DNA from: Gnetum montanum
Taxonomy: Eukaryota > Streptophyta > Gnetopsida > Gnetales > Gnetaceae
Length of the DNA: 64,000 nt
Assembly (NCBI GenBank): GCA_015680685.1
Contig: MNCI01027315.1
Coordinates: forward strand, 297,481-361,480
Reading direction: 5' to 3'
Shown: positions 12,034 to 22,436 of the stretch, piece by piece
Layout: every line of letters starts with the position of its first letter
Numbering within the stretch: the first letter of the stretch is position 1
Notes under the pieces: model-generated
Told to the model about the DNA's origin: nothing
The model's database searches: none
What the model saw: only the letters and a program-made list of their open reading frames with translations
Program-made: the position numbers and the translations under genes

Positions 12034-13990
12034 ATCTCCTCCTTTCAATTTAATCATGGTGGAGATGATCATCCATATTAATATTCTATGAAGGCTACCC
12101 AAATTTTTCATCTTTTTTTTACACAATTTTTCATATGCTTTTCATTTTTCTTGAACATTTTACTACTTATTTTATATATATTTTTGTTTTAATTTTACTC
12201 TTTTTGGTTTTGTCTTGTTTTGTTCGTTATGAAATCTTGAGCTTTTACCATGGCTACTGCTACTATTGGGAGTTAATTAATGCAATATTTAATGTTATGA
12301 TTGATTGATAAACAATCAAATTTTACCTCTAAATTATGTCCTTGATTAACTTATTGTTAATTTTCTAATGATATCAGACAGTGAGTTCACAGCATCCATC
12401 CATTCCATCCACTCTATGGAGCTTTACATTGTGGGAGCATGAGGTCCTTTCACAATTAAAATTTAAAGTAATTAATGATCTTATTACCTAATAGACTTAT
12501 AATGGACCAAATAGGAATGGATAAGGGTATGACCTTAAGGGGATTTGTCGTATGCTCTTTTCAACTTCCCTCTCAAATTTTATGATCTTCCATTGGTACA
12601 TCACTACTTTTACTATTGACCATAATAGGAAGCATGTCTTTGCATGGTGTGGTTTTTGTGAAAAAAAAAACATGGAAATTCAAAGCACATACCTTAGACA
12701 TAATAATAGGCTACAAGAACTAGTTATGAAGCTAGAAAGACATGATACCCATGCCTAAAGGCACCTCTCTAACTAAGGCCTTTTCTTCCTTCTTCTCTTT
12801 TCTTTTTCTTTTGGAGTGGTGGTTGTCCTATGGGGGTTATCATGTACTTCTGATGGTTTTTGAAGAATGATATGTTAATTCAAGATCACTGTTAGTGAAA
12901 TAGAATTGGTCTTGACTGGGGATGAGCTGGTATCAGATCTACTTAACCGCAAACTCCACAAGAACCTTATGCGATTTAGATATAGATCACCTAACCACCA
13001 TTCTCTCTCTACCATCATTCTAACCTCACCACTGATCACCTCACTACCTCCTATCATTGTCAATTGATGTATTTGTTATGGAAGTTACATAATCCTCAGA
13101 TGATCTCTTACATGAATTCAAATTTTAACTTATAATGACCATTAATCATCCTTGGGCCCTTTAAAATTCTTGGGATGAGAGCATGCAAGGGGCATCATAG
13201 ACATAAGCTTGCTTTGCAGAGGACCCACTTGCATGCCCTTGGATCTCTTTAAGTTAAATTCCTATCCCTTGAATGATTAATGGTCTCGTCAACTTGCATT
13301 TCAAACATTCAATTTTACTTTCTATTGACATCATCAAAATTCAAATCCAATCTAGTCTCCTCTCCCAACAAAATTACAATACTCTTCTATGTTTTTGTCA
13401 TCCTTTTGTGTTTTTCTAGCTTCCATTAGATTCTTGTTTCATCCCAAAACTTGCTAAAATTCCTCACTTTCTCAATGCAAAGTATTGCTAGGTATAACTA
13501 CGTCGATGTAGCCTCATTGATGTAGTGGGATTCATTGACATAGCCCCATTGATGCATCCCCATCGATGTAGTACAAAAATAATATATATACATGTGAAAC
13601 TTAGTCATTTTTGAATCATTTCTCATAAAAGCAAGAGGATTTTTTTCAAATGTTTTAGAGCCCATGAACCTTCCCTGAGCTATAACTCTCAAGCCGCTAA
13701 TGCAATTTAATTTGCTTTTTGATTTGTGAGCTACTAGAGGTAAGATTTATGTCATGGGGGACATAAACCTTTGGTTTCTTCTAGAAAAATTTTCAAAATT
13801 TTCCTAACTGCCCAACGTTCATCCATTAAAATAATATTAAATTACTCATTTCAACTAGGTTAAACTTAACAAACAAACTTTGGTAGCTAACCAATAAAAT
13901 AATACCAAAATAATATAACTCACCAAGATCATAAATAAGCTTAAGTATAACTTGATCTAATAAGAAAGGTATAAAATAGAAATAAGGGTT
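12034..13990 (+). mobile_element. 3' untranslated part of E1
   Basis: Non-coding and T-rich after the pol stop. It shares blocks with the 3' parts of E2, E5, E6 and E8: 'aatcatggtggagatg' at 12052, 'gagttcacagcatccatcc' at 12381, and a 'ctactagaggtaagattta' block at about 13730. Bases 13500-13580 hold 'catcgatgtag' type repeats that resemble the U3 of E7. No intact PPT-LTR junction is left. Confidence 0.6.
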
Positions 13991-14345
13991 ATGAAGTAAA
14001 AAGCTAATCCTGGGTTATGTTTGTGATCATAGATAGTACCAAAGTGAGGGTCGTAGGTGAGAGGGCCTTTCCAACTAAGGGAGAATTGACCAAGGGGAGG
14101 AAGGGCCCAACAAAAATAACCATAGCAACCCTAGGAGCAAGTAGCTAAAGTGACCCATTCAATAGGACCTCCTCGGGAGGAGCCTGGAGTGGAATTTGTC
14201 CAATAGATTTTCACTATAGAAATAGCCCAATCCAAGTAGGATGAAGTCCCTAGGCCAAGTCCTAACCTTGAAATTGTCCTCATGAAGGCCTCCTTGAAGA
14301 AAATAAGAATCAAGAAGGTCTAGAGTTCTATTCTCCAAGAGTTAA
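13991..14345. other. No recognisable gene
   Basis: Boundary zone between E1 debris and the truncated gag of E2. I see no reading frame or repeat here that I can name. Confidence 0.4.
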
Positions 14346-15396
14346 TTTTGGACCCTTCTTGGAATTGGTGTTAGAAAGCGTGGAAGAGTATAACCGCGAT
14401 CCTTCCCTCAGAAAGAAGGGAGTAAGATTCTGTGAGGAAAAGGATGAGTCACCACTTGAAGAGTTGGTGAATAGAGAAACCTTGCCACTTCAAAAGTTAA
14501 CAACCAAAGTGTTTGCTAAGATAGATCAAATGTGGGACTCAGATAGTAGATTTAAAACTGTTTTAAAAATCATAGAGGAGTCTAAGGAGTGAAGTAGTGA
14601 CTTTGATAAGAAAAAGAGGAGAGATTCAGACCACGCACGTAACAAAGGTAAGGGAAAAATGACTATCACTAATGAGGTTGTGGATTCCAATACGGCCGAT
14701 GATAGTGGATGTGAAATATGCCAGTATGACCATCTTAAGGAATGTTGCCCAATAATCTCACATCTGCAAGAGTCCGGGGTGTATGCACTCAACCCAAGAC
14801 GTAACAAAAGGCAAGCACCCCAGAGGTTACCTTATCCCCAAGGTAACCCAAGGTAGTTCCACCAACCCTTAACGTATTATCCAAGTGGAACTCTGCCACA
14901 ACCTATCGAGCAACACCAACAGTGGTAATACCCACAGTCATGGGGGATGCCACCGCCTAGACAACAATACCCTTACCGGCAACTAGACCCATATGGCTAT
15001 TACGTGCAGCAGCCGGTCTCTCCAAGTGACTCTATGGGTCACGTAACCCCACAACGTCAATACCAAGTTTAGGAGTATTTTAGGACTCCCTCTCCTGGAA
15101 GAGACACCCCACATTCATACCATCCTCCAAATCCATCTGCATCTCTTACACCGATAGTTCCACTACCACCTGCTCCAACGATGCAAGGGAAACTCCCCAC
15201 TCAACCACAGCAACGTAATGCTATGAGAGCTGTAAAAATTTAACCCACTATTGGTTCTAACAACTGTACAAAGAGAAGACCCTTCTTTAGAACCAATAGT
15301 CCAAACAAGCTCTCACAAGCACAAGCGGTTGAGTCTATGACCACTCCTCCATCAAGAAAGGCTTTGGATCTCCCTTCAAACCACCAGTAGAGCTCA
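14346..15396 (+). pseudogene. C-terminal half of gag of E2
   Basis: It begins mid-gag with ESVEEYNRDPSLRKKGVRFC, matching E8 from about 58510, so the LTR, primer site and gag N-terminus of E2 are missing. The Lys/Arg-rich segment and a C-x2-C-like motif CEICQYDH (about 14710) follow. A Pro/Gln/Tyr-rich linker (QQYPYRQLDPYGYYVQQ at about 14960) leads to protease. A few stops interrupt it (for example TGA at 14590). CpG and CNG sites are better kept than in E1, so this copy looks younger. Confidence 0.75.
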
Positions 15397-16239
15397 ATGC
15401 ACATGATTATGTTAACACATACCATCACTGACTGGATAAAGGTGGGCCACCTTCCCAGGAAACTCTCTGACCCCGAGAGTTCCTTAATCTACCTCCAAGT
15501 AGCTGGGAATGAACCACGTAAGGCTCTTCTTGACTTAGGTTCCAGAGTCAACTTGATATCACAAGAAATGTATAAAGCCTGGAACCTGCCTCCACTCAAG
15601 AAGAGCAATATTCAATTAGAGCTGGCTGACCAGTCCATCACTATCCCCTTAGGACTTGTGAAGGACATTGTTACCATTGTGTGTGGTTGGTCATACCCAA
15701 CCGATTTCCTAGTGATAGAAGTTAACAATAACAAAGGGGATTTCCCAATTATAATGGGGAGGGCATGGCTCAGTACCATAAACACATGCCTAGGAATCCA
15801 CGATCTTTCCCTGGAAATATCTAAGGAAAATATTTATGGAAAGATCGAGAAGAAGAAAGTTCCATGCATCACATACAGTGATACAGAGGGTGATGACGTA
15901 CAGGAGTGCTCAGCATTTCATGTATGCAACCGGCGTGCTCAAGAAACTAACATACAAAAGTGCCTGTATGTAGCAACCACACAACAAGAGAACACACAAT
16001 GGTTGATAGCTAATAAAGAGAGCAACTCACCAACATGCATGGAACTAACTGGGGGAACAACTTGCAACCACAACAAAAGCATAGATACATTGGAGTATGA
16101 GCATCGCCAACTTCCAATCCTTAATCTAAAAACATCAATTGGGAGAAGTTGGACACTTCTAAGAAATTCAAATAAGCGCTCGTTATTTCAGATCTCTCCC
16201 TTTCAATTCAATCATGGGGGAGATGGCCACCTATGCTAA
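15397..16239 (+). CDS. Protease-only open frame of E2 (280 aa)
   Basis: This is the longest intact element frame in the window. From ATG 15397 it reads TDWIKVGHLPRKLSDPESS and then the retropepsin active site LLDLGSRVNLIS (residues about 47-58). Next come LELADQSITIPLGL and DFLVIEVNNNKGDFPIIMG plus RAWLSTI (about 105-130), the Athila-type protease blocks. Where E8 continues into RT, E2 jumps at about 16174 straight to the pol tail SLFQISPFQFNHGGDGHLC. A one-base loss near 16130 and the large deletion together keep the frame open. The protein could fold as a protease but the element has no RT or integrase of its own. Expression is unknown. Confidence 0.65.
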   Translation: MHMIMLTHTITDWIKVGHLPRKLSDPESSLIYLQVAGNEPRKALLDLGSRVNLISQEMYKAWNLPPLKKSNIQLELADQSITIPLGLVKDIVTIVCGWSYPTDFLVIEVNNNKGDFPIIMGRAWLSTINTCLGIHDLSLEISKENIYGKIEKKKVPCITYSDTEGDDVQECSAFHVCNRRAQETNIQKCLYVATTQQENTQWLIANKESNSPTCMELTGGTTCNHNKSIDTLEYEHRQLPILNLKTSIGRSWTLLRNSNKRSLFQISPFQFNHGGDGHLC

Positions 16240-17890
16240 TCAATTGAGGCCCTCAGTTCTCTTTAGATTTTTGTTTTACACATTTTTCTTTTATACATTT
16301 TTGTTTTACAATTTCTTTAACTTTTCTTGTTTTTATTTTACAACACCATTTATACCTTTTTCATTTATTTGTGTGTTTGATTACTTTGTTTGATTCGTCA
16401 CTTAATAAGTGCTCCAAAGATGGTATGAACTGTATTCTCTTGGTTGTTGATGTTTGGTTTTTACCTTTAAGTGATGATGTTGATACTAAGGTATGGTTCT
16501 TTTGATATAACAGGTAATGAGTTCACATCATCCATGCATCCATAAATTTCTATGGTCTCTCTTGTCTTGGAACTGTACAATCCCTTTCTTCAAAATAATA
16601 AGAACTATAAATGAATTGGTAACTGGGCATTTCTCAAACTGAGGAAGGACTCAAGGATTGAAAAGGATGTGGCTTCAAGGGAATTTGATGCATTTGTGTT
16701 TGGCCATTCTCTTGGGTGCTTAGATGTTTTCTTCTTGAGTTTTTTTACCATTCTAACGTTACCCAATTATCAAGAAGCTGAGTGAATAAAAATAAAAATA
16801 ATAAGTCTTTGCATGATGTGGTTCTCACGAAAAAAAAGAGAGTGTGGGAATTCAAAGCATACCCCTTAGATGAAATAATCATCTGGGCTACAAGCACTGG
16901 TTATGGAACTAAAAACATGTTCCCTCTAACTAAGGCCCTTCCTCACTTCCTACTTTCTCCTCCCTTGTTTCGTCGGAATGGTGGTGGCTCTTTGAGGGAT
17001 GCATTCTGGTTACTTCAAGTGGATGGATTGGCCAAATGTATAATGCAAAGTCATTGGATGTGGTTTGTTTGAGACTAGATTTGGAATGGGATCTACTAAG
17101 TCACATTAACCATTGATACACAAAGGGCTGTACACCACCTTGTTCTTGAGACTCCATTCCATTCTCTTCTTTTCATTGTTCTTCCTTCATCATTCACCTC
17201 ATTTCTGGTTGTATCAGTAGTCTATATTTTAGTTGATGCATTGTTTTCTTTTTGGTAAATTCTTGTGGTTAAGACTTTAACTCTTATTTCCAAATGACAT
17301 TCCCAGAGCCTACGAACTCTTTGAATGTGGGCATGTCAAGGCATTAAGGGCATGAGCCTACTTTGGGGAGGATCCACTAGCATTCCTCTTTGGTGCATCA
17401 ATTAATTTCATTTCTTTAAACATTTTTGCAATCAACCTTATTTTGTTCATTTCCATCTTGACATCCATTTCATTGACGTTACAGTTGTCTCTTTTTCTCC
17501 CTCTGTCTTATTCCTTTTCTTTCTCCATTCTATCGCTACTAGAGGTTCACTCTTAGTCATGGGGGTCCTGACCCAATTTTTTCGATTTTCTCCTAACCCC
17601 TACACCTTCGGTAGTCACCAATATTATATCTCTAGAATTCACAATCATCCATACCACAACTTAGCCAATGGACCTTTCATCGAAGCAATGTATCAACTGC
17701 ATTGTGATTCATTTACCCTTGCTAATATAAGACTGTGTTGTGTGTGCAAATGGCAATCATACACTAATGGATTGGATCTAGAGGGAACACTTGGAATGGA
17801 TCGGTGCTGAAGCAGCTATGCAAGAAAGGAGATTGATGATGCACTTATGGATGGACAACACAAAGTGCAATCTTGTCATTGGTAGCAAAA

Positions 17891-17942
<52 letters not shown>

Positions 17943-18128
17943 CTGCCAAATAAGGTCGGATGTCAAATGTATAAAGTGTTCACCCTTGTTGTCGTGAACA
18001 CCAGTTTTATCATGTTCTATAATGATGATCCATTCACATATCATCCCATTCACCATTAGTTCCATTCAAGTCAATAATCCCATACCTTCCCAATATTTTG
18101 TAAGGAACTTGAGGATGAGTTTTTATTC
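16240..18128 (+). mobile_element. 3' untranslated part of E2
   Basis: T-rich non-coding sequence after the pol stop, shared with the 3' parts of E1, E5, E6 and E8: 'gagttcacatcatccatgc' at 16511, 'cgctactagaggttcac' at 17533 and 'cttgaggatgagtttttat' just before the polypurine tract. It contains a TC microsatellite at 17895-17940. Confidence 0.7.
17895..17940 (+). repeat. (TC)23 microsatellite
   Basis: An uninterrupted run of 23 TC dinucleotides within the 3' untranslated part of E2. Confidence 0.95.
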
Positions 18129-18141
18129 AGTCACGGGGGTA
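18129..18141 (+). promoter_or_regulatory. Polypurine tract of E2
   Basis: 'agtcacgggggta' directly precedes the LTR start TGATGG at 18142. The same G-rich motif, with TGATGA following, occurs at 20171-20183 and 42178-42190, and on the minus strand at 43837-43850. It primes plus-strand synthesis in LTR elements. Confidence 0.75.
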
Positions 18142-18905
18142 TGATGGGACGCGATATCACGTACACGATATCACAGCCCTCCACCACTTCTATAAATAAG
18201 AGGCAGCTCTTCCTTGTTTCTCCATCTAGATCTAGACCTTAGCCAAACTGCCATTTTTTCATTCCAGAGTTAGAATAATTTCCATGTGCCCGTAGTAGGA
18301 GTCCCAAAGTGAACAAATCTTTATTCGAGCAATTCTGTACCTGAGCACACAATTGTGTACAACAATAAAGATGAAATTTTGGATAAACCTTGCAATGCAT
18401 GGACTAAGCTAATTAGGATTTAATTACTATTTAATGTTTAAATGCTTTCTTAGGACTTAATCTCTTTTAACCCTCAACTCTCATAGTTAAGTGCATTCAG
18501 TATGACCGCTTCGAGCACGTGCGTTACGCTTGGTAATCCCCATAACGAATAGCATTTGGTAATCGCAGTAGCATTACATTGGTTCAGGGTGTGAAACGGC
18601 AAGTGGGAACGAATACTGATGCTAGGATGATTAAAGCTTAGCTAGTTAAAGTTAGTTACTTAGTCTCTTCACCCTTTCCTCTCTTAGCATAGGCAATAAA
18701 ACATAAAAGATATTAAAATCACATGTCTCAACCTTACTTAACCATACAACCGTGACAAATACAAGTAAGCTTGGGAGGACAACGATTGATTAACCTTAAG
18801 TGTTCCATAAGGCGTGTAGGCACTTAGTCTACAGAGTTCGACTAGATTGTGCATGTAACACTCGTATTCATATGGTTGAATGTAGGGGTACCTCGCCACT
18901 CATCA
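18142..18905 (+). mobile_element. 3' LTR of E2 (GATATC-type U3)
   Basis: Starts TGATGG after the polypurine tract and ends ACTCATCA at 18905. The U3 opens with 'cgatatcacg' repeats (18151-18175) and a TATA-like 'tataaataag' at about 18192. R-U5 follows the family pattern. No primer site follows, as expected of a 3' LTR. Confidence 0.8.
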
Positions 18906-19930
18906 CTTATCAGAAGCCATAGTTTTCAACATTGATAAGGACTTGTCACAAGTTCAAAAAGAGAACTTGGTCTTGACAAAAGATAATCATCGCCTACGAA
19001 TATTGAGTAGCAAAAGGACCAAATGGTCGAATTCATCTGCCAATAACAAGAGCAGCTAGCTAAGATAAATTTAGATTTGAGGAGGTTGACAGCAAAGAAT
19101 TGTAATCTCTCAATAAAGAAATTTTGTGCACTTCACCAAAATACAGCCATTGAGGTAGCTACCTAGAATAATGAACCTCTGAAATTGAACAAGTGAAAAC
19201 CATTATAGGGACGAGGTTAGGCTCCTCAAAGAAGTCAATGAAGAGGAAATTCAAATTGAAAAGGCAAAGATGTGAGGTCCTTCAGTAACTCCAACAACAA
19301 GGTGATGTGTGGCAACTCATCTTTGATGGACTGAACACATACAACAAAGCTAAATTTGCTTAAAGAAGTTGTAGATCAAGGAGATGATTGAATATATGGA
19401 GCTTGCCAACCTCCATTATGTAAACATGGTGATGCTGACACCAAGAAGACCAAGGTCAAAAATGGAAAAGAAAGTGGCTAGTTCCTAAATCCTCTATGAG
19501 GCAGAATTCAAGCACCATAAAGAAACAAAACAAAAGCTGAACATAGCTAACACATAGCTTGAAGTTCATAGGAGCAATTTCACTGATAAACAATCTATTG
19601 CTAAAAACCTAGTCAGAAGGATGAACAACTACCATAAGTTGCAGAACCTAGTAAAGACATTCGAAATCAAACATAAGCAATTCACAACTTGGTTCATTAA
19701 AACGAAGGAACTATTTCCTTCGATGCCATGCTTGTCAGATATCCCTACACTAGCCCACATCAGTGAAGCCACATGCATTGCTTATGACCCACGTGGCAAG
19801 GAAGAAAAGATTAAAGTATTGTTGGATGTTTTCAGACTCCCAGCAGAAGTAGCGGTAGTAGCAAATTAGCCTCAACCTCCACCAGTGCCGAAACATGACA
19901 AAGGACCTTTAGCACCACAAGAGCCTCCAC
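18906..19930 (+). pseudogene. Coiled-coil-like accessory reading frame in the 3' part of E3
   Basis: Several frames give Lys/Glu/Asn-rich, heptad-like peptides (DKDLSQVQKENLVLTKDN at about 18935). An open stretch at 19621-19869 gives an 82-residue peptide starting MNNYHKLQNLVKTFEIKHKQ. A Pro-rich tail runs to about 19930. It has the same orientation as the element and lies upstream of its polypurine tract, the position of 'additional' or env-like frames in Athila/Tat elements. I see no signal peptide or membrane segment, so there is no support for an envelope protein. I do not recognise the family. Confidence 0.45.
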
Positions 19931-20183
19931 CTCTAGGCACTATTTGAGAGTTCATCATGTCATCAGTAATTTTCCATGCACTTATTGTAATTTTTGGTAA
20001 GGTATCCAAATCTTGTTGTAATGGACACTCATTTTTTAAACAATGTACAATCTAGCACTTAGAGTTAGTTAGTCAGTTTATTTGTCTTCTTATTAATAAA
20101 TTCCATACTTTCCCAAATTTTGTAAGAAGCTCGATCCTACTTTGGTTCACTTGAGGACAAGTTTTTAGTCAATCATGGAGGTA
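19931..20183 (+). mobile_element. 3' untranslated part and polypurine tract of E3
   Basis: It shares 'aattttgtaagaagctc' and 'cacttgaggacaagttttta' with the same place in E2 and E5. It ends in the tract 'aatcatggaggta' (20171-20183) directly before TGATGA. Confidence 0.7.
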
Positions 20184-20594
20184 TGATGAGTCATGAATTA
20201 GATAGGCTATGTTCATGGGCATGCATCAATGCAGTACCATTAATGCATGGGAAGATGCATTGACACAGAAGCATCGATGTTGATGTAGGTAGTGCTTGTA
20301 TTAATGTGCTTACCATCAACATTTATGACACTTTTGATCATGATTGTAGCCATGTTCTTGTAGTTTCTCCTTTTCAGAGTAAGATAATTTTCCTTCTTAG
20401 TGCTTGCAATATAGATCTAAGAGATTGTATGATGCTTTATTTGAGTGCCTATGTACCTAAACGTATTGGCATAAACAACAATACAATTGAGATTTCCTAC
20501 ATCCATTGCAACACTTAGACTAGTTTACTCTTTACATTCATCACTTTACTTTTTCATGCAATTTACATTTATGGATTTAAATAATTAATGCTAA
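20184..20594 (+). mobile_element. Truncated 3' LTR of E3 (ATCGATG-type U3)
   Basis: Starts TGATGAGTCATG after the polypurine tract. The U3 holds 'gcatcgatgttgatg' type repeats as in E7. The R start ('gataattttccttcttagtgcttgca') resembles the other LTRs. The U5 is lost at about 20594, where a tRNA-headed SINE-like sequence begins. Confidence 0.65.
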
Positions 20595-20720
20595 GACTTT
20601 TACTTTGGAAACTCCAAGTTACAGGTTTGATTTTGATAAGTAATGTTGAGTTACAAAGTTTTAATTTGAGTATATGTATTAGGGGTAAATATTCTTAAAA
20701 AAGAAGTTTTTGGTTCTTCA
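20595..20720 (+). mobile_element. tRNA-headed SINE-like fragment
   Basis: It has the same head and body as the inverted pair at 6062-6402: 'gctaagacttttac', B-box-like 'caggtttgattttgat', then 'aagttttaatttgag' and 'attaggggtaaat'. Confidence 0.5.
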
Positions 20721-21629
20721 TTCCCATGCAATGTTTAAAACACATATTAATTATGAACTTTCAAATATGTTTAAGGAGATGCTAAATTAAAAGAGGGAGT
20801 TCACTTTTGAATAATTAATAAAGTATGACAATGATTGAAAACACCAATATTAAGGGCCATAAAAAACCATTGCTAAATCAACAAATTCTACCAACAAAAA
20901 AAAGTTTGATAGATAATATGCATGGATAACATCCAATCCTAGATCTTTCCAAACTAGATTAAAATAACTCAAAAAACTTGAGGAACAAGGTAAATAACCA
21001 AAAATTTGACAAAAACATACCTTTCAAAAATTTCCTAAGTAATGGATTCATATCAAGTAGGTAACTTGTAGAATGACAAAGAAGCAAGGAATCTGCTTAA
21101 AAGATCACTTATTGATTTTAATGGCATTACATGTAATTCTAAACAGATTTGATAGAGAAATATTGGATTCACTAAAAAAAAAAAAGATTTGCTAAAGAAA
21201 GCCAAAAATCTTAATCATAGAGATTTTGCCAAAATTGTTAGCTAATTCATCAAATTTGGTAAAATGACAACTTGGATATTCTTCAATATAGTACATGAAC
21301 TAAAATTTAGCTTAGTTTTTTCAGAATTCTCTTTGTGAAAGTATAGATATATATTATAAATATATAACTAAGCTAGTAATGCTACAACATTACCACAAAA
21401 TGATTAGGCAAGCCATTAATAGGTGACTCAAGTGGGTTCTGTTAGGCATCGTTATATTCTTCTATAGTTAGCTATGGGTTGTATCAATAGTTAAATTATT
21501 TTGAGTCTTTAACACAAAATGGGTGGGCAATGTTTAAATAACAATGTTAAAAAAATAAATACACACTTTTTTTTTGTTATTTTTTTTAAAGGTGGTGTGG
21601 TGGGGTGGTGGGTTATGGTTGGAGCCTCA
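20721..21629. other. No recognisable gene
   Basis: AT-rich intergenic sequence with A-runs. I see no feature that I can support. Confidence 0.5.
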
Positions 21630-21805
21630 AATATCATCATCACAATCATCATCATCATCCTAGCATTGTCCCAACAAAATGGGGTTGGCTACATGAGTTC
21701 TTTTTTGCCATTTGCCTATATGATGACCTATATCATTGTTTGTAGTTTTTTCAAATCATCTTCCATTGTTTTTTCCATGTCTTATTTGGTCTCCATTTAG
21801 ATGGC
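21630..21805 (-). mobile_element. RTE-like LINE 3' tail, copy 1
   Basis: The microsatellite-like 'atcatcatcatc' is followed by 'ctagcattgtcccaacaaaa' and 'tggggttggctacatgagt'. This is the reverse complement of the 3' tail common in plant RTE-type LINEs (TAGCCAACCCCA... then a trinucleotide tail). About 150 bp beyond it match 26735-26895. Confidence 0.5.
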
Positions 21806-21821
21806 TTTCATCAAAAAGGGA

Positions 21822-21965
21822 TTGGAGCCTCAAATATTGTTTTTAACATAATATTTACCCCTAAGACATATAGTCTAATTAGAATTTTCATCATCATCAT
21901 CATCCTAGCATTATCCCAAACCTTATCTCAACAAAATGGGTTAGCAAACTTTCTAACTTAGTATG
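21822..21965 (-). mobile_element. SINE-like body fragment plus RTE-like tail, copy 2
   Basis: Bases 21843-21885 are the reverse complement of the SINE-like body ('atttacccctaagacata', 'tctaattagaatttt'). From 21886 an (ATC)n run and 'ctagcattatcccaa...aaaatggg' repeat the tail seen at 21650. The phrase 'ttggagcctcaaatat' precedes both copies (21620, 21823), suggesting a local duplication or joint mobilisation. Confidence 0.45.
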
Positions 21966-22436
21966 GCCTACCAAAATTGAATCCCAGCTTGTTTCAAATG
22001 AGGAGTTTTACTAAAATGGCTTTTGCTAGCTTCAATGGCACAGTGTAATTGCAACCCGTTCAATTTTAACGCACACCGTGAAAGTTAATATTCGATATAT
22101 GTCCTGACCACACATTTCTTAATAAAAATAAAGTAGACATCCGGTACAGAAATGACCGTGGGAGGAGGCCCTGCAATTATGCATTGGAATTCAAAGCCGA
22201 GTCCAAACTGTGGGAGGAGACCGTGTAATTTTGCAGTGCAATTGACGAGCAACCTCAGTGCTACCTTCAAAATCGTTATTTGCATTGGAATTCAGCTGAA
22301 CTTGAAGTCACAGAGGTCAGCGCGAAAAGGAGGATAGTGAGCTTGGTAAGCTGTTTAAACCCTTGCAAAACCTCCATCAGCGACGCAGTCCACTGTCACA
22401 GTTCCTATTCAGCTATTCGTCTCGATTCTTAATGCG
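21966..22436. other. Upstream region of the Era-like pseudogene
   Basis: No TE homology recognised. It contains two related blocks, 'gtgggaggaggccctgcaat' (22153) and 'gtgggaggagaccgtgtaat' (22210), about 57 bases apart. They may be remnants of the promoter or 5' UTR. No clear TATA box is visible. Confidence 0.4.

Noticed and set aside
17778-18065. Arg/Glu-alternating 95-residue minus-strand frame
   Set aside because: It is translation of the (TC)n microsatellite.
18906-19930. Envelope gene of E3
   Set aside because: The location would fit, but no signal peptide, membrane segment or glycoprotein-like features are visible.
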